NCBI RefSeq assembly: GCF_041260155.1
Contig: NC_091928.1
Coordinates: 30,923,388-30,987,387, forward strand
DNA length: 64,000 nt
DNA from: Ptychodera flava
Lineage: Eukaryota > Hemichordata > Enteropneusta > Ptychoderidae
Reading direction: 5' to 3'
The notes under the pieces were generated by a model. That model searched no databases. It was not told the origin of the DNA and was given only the letters and a program-made list of their open reading frames with translations. Below are positions 56,605-64,000 of the stretch, piece after piece. Both the position numbers and the translations under genes were made by a program. The stretch's first letter is position 1. Each line of letters opens with the position of its first letter.

Positions 56605-58738
56605 TGTAGTAGATAGCGCTGTTACCCTGGTCTTACATAGCCGTGAATGGAACAAAACATTGCTGAGCAGGCTACCCTAACAGAACATAATTCGTACTAG
56701 TCATCAAGACAACGACAATTCTGGTGAACAAGTTGAAAATCAGTTCTCACATGTGTTATCATTTGATCAATGCTCGATGAAACTTCATGTACATGGCGAT
56801 AGCCACACCTCGTCGCAACGTGATTATTCCCTCATTCGAAGAGAATCTACCCAGCTTCTATCAAATACGAAATTCGGAAAAGGATAAGTATCTAGCATTT
56901 GATCATGATAGACCATAAACATAAACTTTACAGCAACAATGTTTATACTTCTTCTTCAGAAAGACTTGACTTTAAGAGGACATTGATCCCCGATATGGCT
57001 GAACTCTTAATCACGAGAAATTAGCGCATATGACGAAAATACATTTCTAATTGTTGTGACTGACATATATGCTAATCAGAGAAAAATACTCTGACCGAAA
57101 AGAAAGGGTTTCTTTAAATTACAAGAACCGTGCAAAAATGTTTTTCGATAACATGACATACTGCTATGATGCTGAACTCTACAGAATCAAACGCCTTACA
57201 CAAGTTTCAGCTGTATGTATTTTTTATTCCTGTTGATCATATAAACTACACCAGAGGTGAAAATTACGTTGTATCTCACAACTACAAAATATTGAAGGTA
57301 TTGTCATTGCTTTGCAAGTTCATGCATTTTGCGTAGTAATTGCGAACAAGAAATATGAAGATAAAAGTTCTTCACAATTATCTTTTGAGATACATTGCAT
57401 TGAAAATATACACAATCCTTTCGTGTTCAATTTTTATCGACCATATTGCTCCGTGACAAAATCATGATCGCTCAACTATTGTTCTCTATACCTGGAACAC
57501 AACTATTGAAAACAACAGCTCATTTGATTTTCCTGGTAAATCGTCATTGGAAAGTTTGAGAAAATGGCAAAATCAAACTAGAATTTTCTTACATTTCTAT
57601 GTAAATATTATTGACTGACCCTGTACGCGATAAATCATTTGGTACGAGTAGCTTACCTTAAGAGTTTGAAATATATCTGTTTTATTGCCCAACATTATGA
57701 AATATTTAACACACAGTACTAACTACTGCTCCCAAGTAATAGTACAATATTATATCGTTTTCATTGAAGATAGCCAGGAAGCAGTGTGTAATGATTTTAA
57801 GCTAGAAATATCATCTATTTAGTAATTTCATTATAGCAATATTAACTATCATTTGTGCCTGCGGCTTTCAGGTTAGAAAACAAAAGATTAATTTGGGTTT
57901 TGGTTCAAACTTACTCACAATTGCAGGAGCATGTCATTATGTACAACAGACGACAAAATGAAAGTCCACTATTTTTGAAAATGATCGTCAAATGACGTAT
58001 ATTTTTTGTTTTCATCTTAAACATATTCAGATTGTTTCTGATGTGGTACCATTGCTACTATGTTAGCAACGAAAATATTTCATAATAAATAAGGCTCTCA
58101 TGTTATAGGGAACCTCTGCACTGTGTTTTGTCATGTATTTGGATATAGTAAGTCGATCAATTATACCAATGACTATATGTATCTAATTCGTTCAATAGAG
58201 CAGAGCTGTATAAAGATGACATGATCATGCTCCAATGACATGACATGAAAGATATCAACCCTTCTGCTACGTTTTGTAGAAGGTCTCATTTTCTATAAAC
58301 TGGGCTGTGTAAAGAACGTCAAGTTTGTTCTCTTTCTCTGGCCCCGGCAAACTTGGAAGGCCCTATCATACAAAGTTGTTTTTCAAAGGCTTCACTGGCG
58401 AAAGAAACATACTGTTTCCCGAAATGTTTTCACTAATTCTTTCTAACATTATACCTTACATCAGTAAATTCTACGAGTTTTCACTATTTTTGTAAACAGT
58501 ATACTAAGCGTTGTGCCCTTTCCATATACTAGTAAAATCGACGAATTCCTCTTCTTCTCATGTCGTTTCTTTGAATTTTAAGATTTAAGATTCAAGATTC
58601 TTTACATTTGATGTACTTTACGGCACATAATATGTGTATCAAATAACGAAGCTTCTTTTCACCAAGTCTGTGAAAGGTCCAAAGGTCGATCTCAAATTCC
58701 GTAAATTATCCCGAATATTTAAAGTTCATTTTATACGA
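56605..58738. other. Gene 2 3' UTR and downstream DNA
   Basis: Matches 4048-5930 except for 57340-57780, where different AT-rich DNA replaces the copy A sequence. No gene is seen on either strand. The missing tail of gene 3 was searched for here without success. Confidence 0.5.
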
Positions 58739-58941
58739 AACACGATTGGAACTAATTTGGGATAATTGGATCTTCGTATTTTTCAAATTTCTCAAAAATG
58801 TTAGGTGCCCTATAGCTAAATGTCTCATTATTACAAATTACTCATAAAACAAGTATGTAACTTAAAAAAAGCAGATGAGCTTAATTTGCAGATTTGACAT
58901 TACTTCACCATCCAATTATCCCAAATTAGTTCCAATCATGT
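58739..58941. mobile_element. 203-bp MITE with perfect 27-bp inverted repeats
   Basis: Ends read GATTGGAACTAATTTGGG (left) and CCCAAATTAGTTCCAATC (right); the match extends 27 bp without mismatch. TACGA flanks both sides (58734-58738, 58942-58946). The duplicate at about 5918-5923 reads TACGA once with no insert, a clean empty site. Family unknown. Confidence 0.8.
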
Positions 58942-59911
58942 TACGACGAACATCGTCAAGGCTTATTAAAAATTACAGTTCCATTTGAAATAAACTGCTC
59001 TTTAGAAAACAATAAGAATTACATAAAATGTTAAAAGTTGCACATTTCTATCCATACCAATACTGGAGTTGTTGAATGGAAAACGTTTATTCACGCGGCA
59101 TGCGACCTCTCCTATTTTCCTCCCCTTTATCATGCACTTGCTGTTTCCTCAGCTGGGTGTTCGGTTTGCGTTGCCGTCTCCTTTTCCTGCATCTCGTTTC
59201 CTTCGTTAACGTCGCCGCCTTTGGGTGACCACGACTTCTTCCCAGACATCCTGAAATGATGTCATCAGCAATATTTTAACAGCACGGTATAGGTTTTAAA
59301 TTTAGAACACGACGTTTAGCCATTGTAAGCAGGGAAATTAGACTTAAAGAATGGCAGAGGATTGAAACGGGATTTCAAAATGTGAATGCAACTTATAGAT
59401 CCATATGCATTTTTTCATGTCCTCTTTATTTGGCTCTTTTAAAATAGACGAAATATCTTTCATACAATAGACGTCTCAAGAGACAACAAATGAGGCCCAT
59501 ACTTTGATTTAAGAAAGAATGAAACAAGAATATTCGGCCGTGTTGCTCATAAATAAATTATCACAATGGAAGCTCGGACCTCTTGGTCATTCTTAGGTTT
59601 ATGTTAAATTGCAAGTTATCAGTGGCTTCAAGCTTGTCGGAGACGAGAAGCATTAATATAAACACACAGCACTTGCACTGACACAAGCACTGGCAGCTTA
59701 GATTATCTGATAACTCGTGATTACAAAAGAGTACCAAGATATAAAAAAAAAACCCGAAATTGTTATAAAGTGTATGCGACCCCTGCTGTGAAGTGGTATT
59801 TTCTTAAAGGCTGCCAGTCCCATAGTACCAAGCTTGAATGCAACAATATCTGAAGAGTTGGGTAATAGGAAAATATATAACAATGGTCCATATGTCACCG
59901 TAATGTGTTAA

Positions 59912-60571
59912 TGTTCCAAGACAAGAAATTGACCTCTTTAATCTTGTGGTTAATAAGCTCAGAGCCCCCGTAAATTATACACTTTCTGAAAGCCTAGATA
60001 TAGGGCAATATTTTGGTAATCACAGTGTCATCATTGTTTACATAACTATCACGTGAAAGGTAATTTGCATAAACTTCAAAAATCGGTCTTCCCTATATTT
60101 TGTCTGAATACTTCAAAATATCTGACTCAAACTTGCCGGAATGCAAACTGTCGCAACGTTCTTTCCAAAGCGTGTCTCAGATTTTTATATCTAGCTTAGT
60201 TTTTGGAGCACAATTTTAAAGAAATCAACTGGGGTTACATTCACCTCTTTTGAATTTTTCTCGCATAAAATTGTTAAAGAAGATTTTAAAAAATCTGACA
60301 CACTTTGGAAGATCCTTAGAACAGCTTGCACTAACACAAATTTCAGCCACATATCTCAAAGCATTGGAACAATACATAGGAAAAACATATTTTTGAAAGG
60401 TTATGCAAATTACATGTCAAGTGATAGTTATGTAAACAATGGTGGCACTATGGTAACCAAAATATTCCCCTCCATCTAGCCTTTCCTAAAATATATAATT
60501 TACGGGGGTTCTGCGCTTTTAACCACTAGAGCATTGTTAGCTTTAAAAGGTCAATTTCTTGTCTTCGAACC
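59912..60571. mobile_element. piggyBac-type MITE with TTAA target sites
   Basis: A 660-bp unit with about 165-bp inverted arms (starting TGTTCCAAGACAAGAAATTG and GGTTCGAAGACAAGAAATTG), about 80% alike. TTAA lies exactly outside both ends (59908-59911, 60572-60575). TTAA duplication is the piggyBac rule. No transposase. It lies downstream of the gene 3 TM exon. Confidence 0.75.
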
Positions 60572-60856
60572 TTAAACTGTGCTGTGAATTACGGCTACAG
60601 AAACAATAGACCTCAGGTAATGCCTCTAACCTTTTTTCGTTCATTTCATGACATTTAGCGAAGACAAAGACACTGTAGTGTGTAGCAAAATAAGTTTAAA
60701 AAAATAAGCAACCATGCCTAAGTCTTCTGGGGATTCGGAGTACCTTGATAACAATAAACTAACGCACAATAACACATAGAACTAGTTTCAAATGAACACA
60801 GAATACGTATAAATATTTCGTCATCACACAAACGTTCATCAAATGTGTTGTCTTAC

Positions 60857-64000
<3,144 letters not shown>

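Overview
The window is AT-rich metazoan DNA. It has short exons with GT-AG boundaries, large introns, and many microsatellites and transposon fragments. The domain set (SRCR, WSC, CUB and sushi/CCP on one receptor), Penelope-like and LINE retroelements, and MITEs suggest a marine invertebrate, most plausibly an invertebrate deuterostome (hemichordate, cephalochordate or echinoderm). The sequence alone does not fix the species. No rRNA, tRNA or CRISPR was recognised.

The main content is a small tandem family of type I membrane receptors. Gene 0 (+, enters from the left edge) shows only its last four exons: CCP, 21-bp stem, transmembrane and a long cytoplasmic tail (734-4047). An orphan promoter plus signal-peptide exon with no gene behind it lies at 16490-16724. 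Gene 1 (+, 21150-35267, 11 exons) reads signal peptide - SRCR (two exons) - WSC - CUB - CCP x3 - stem - TM - short tail. Gene 2 (+, 43389-56604, 12 exons) has the same order with four CCPs and a long tail like gene 0. Gene 3 (minus, 64000 down to 60857) converges on gene 2 and shows three CCPs, a stem exon and a TM exon with the same phases; its tail was not found. All exon joins from the signal exon to the stem/TM join are phase 1, and TM to tail is phase 2.

The most interesting signal is in the tails. Gene 1 ends in a short tail with two YxxL motifs nine residues apart, an ITAM-like layout. Genes 0 and 2 have long tails with many tyrosines, including an ITSM-type TxYxxV and a C-terminal ITIM-type VxYxxL. 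A decayed copy of the long tail lies in the gene 1 intron just before its short tail. The array therefore looks like a paired activating/inhibitory receptor locus made by tail exchange. This function is inferred from motifs only.

The last exons of gene 0 with their downstream DNA (1-5950 and 10572-11128) are a recent duplicate of 53268-59727. Paralogous empty sites date several transposon insertions. Several exons carry single-base indels relative to their paralogues, so each copy is either decaying or imperfectly assembled.

Between the genes lie a solo LTR fossil (14520-15744), a scrambled Penelope-like element with a hammerhead ribozyme core (17650-19620), a 5'-truncated Penelope-like element inside a (TA)n tract (36920-38393), a nested fold-back element (40126-40678), a repeat family with CACGTG-type ends, LINE 3' ends, several MITEs and a 147-bp near-perfect hairpin inside gene 3.
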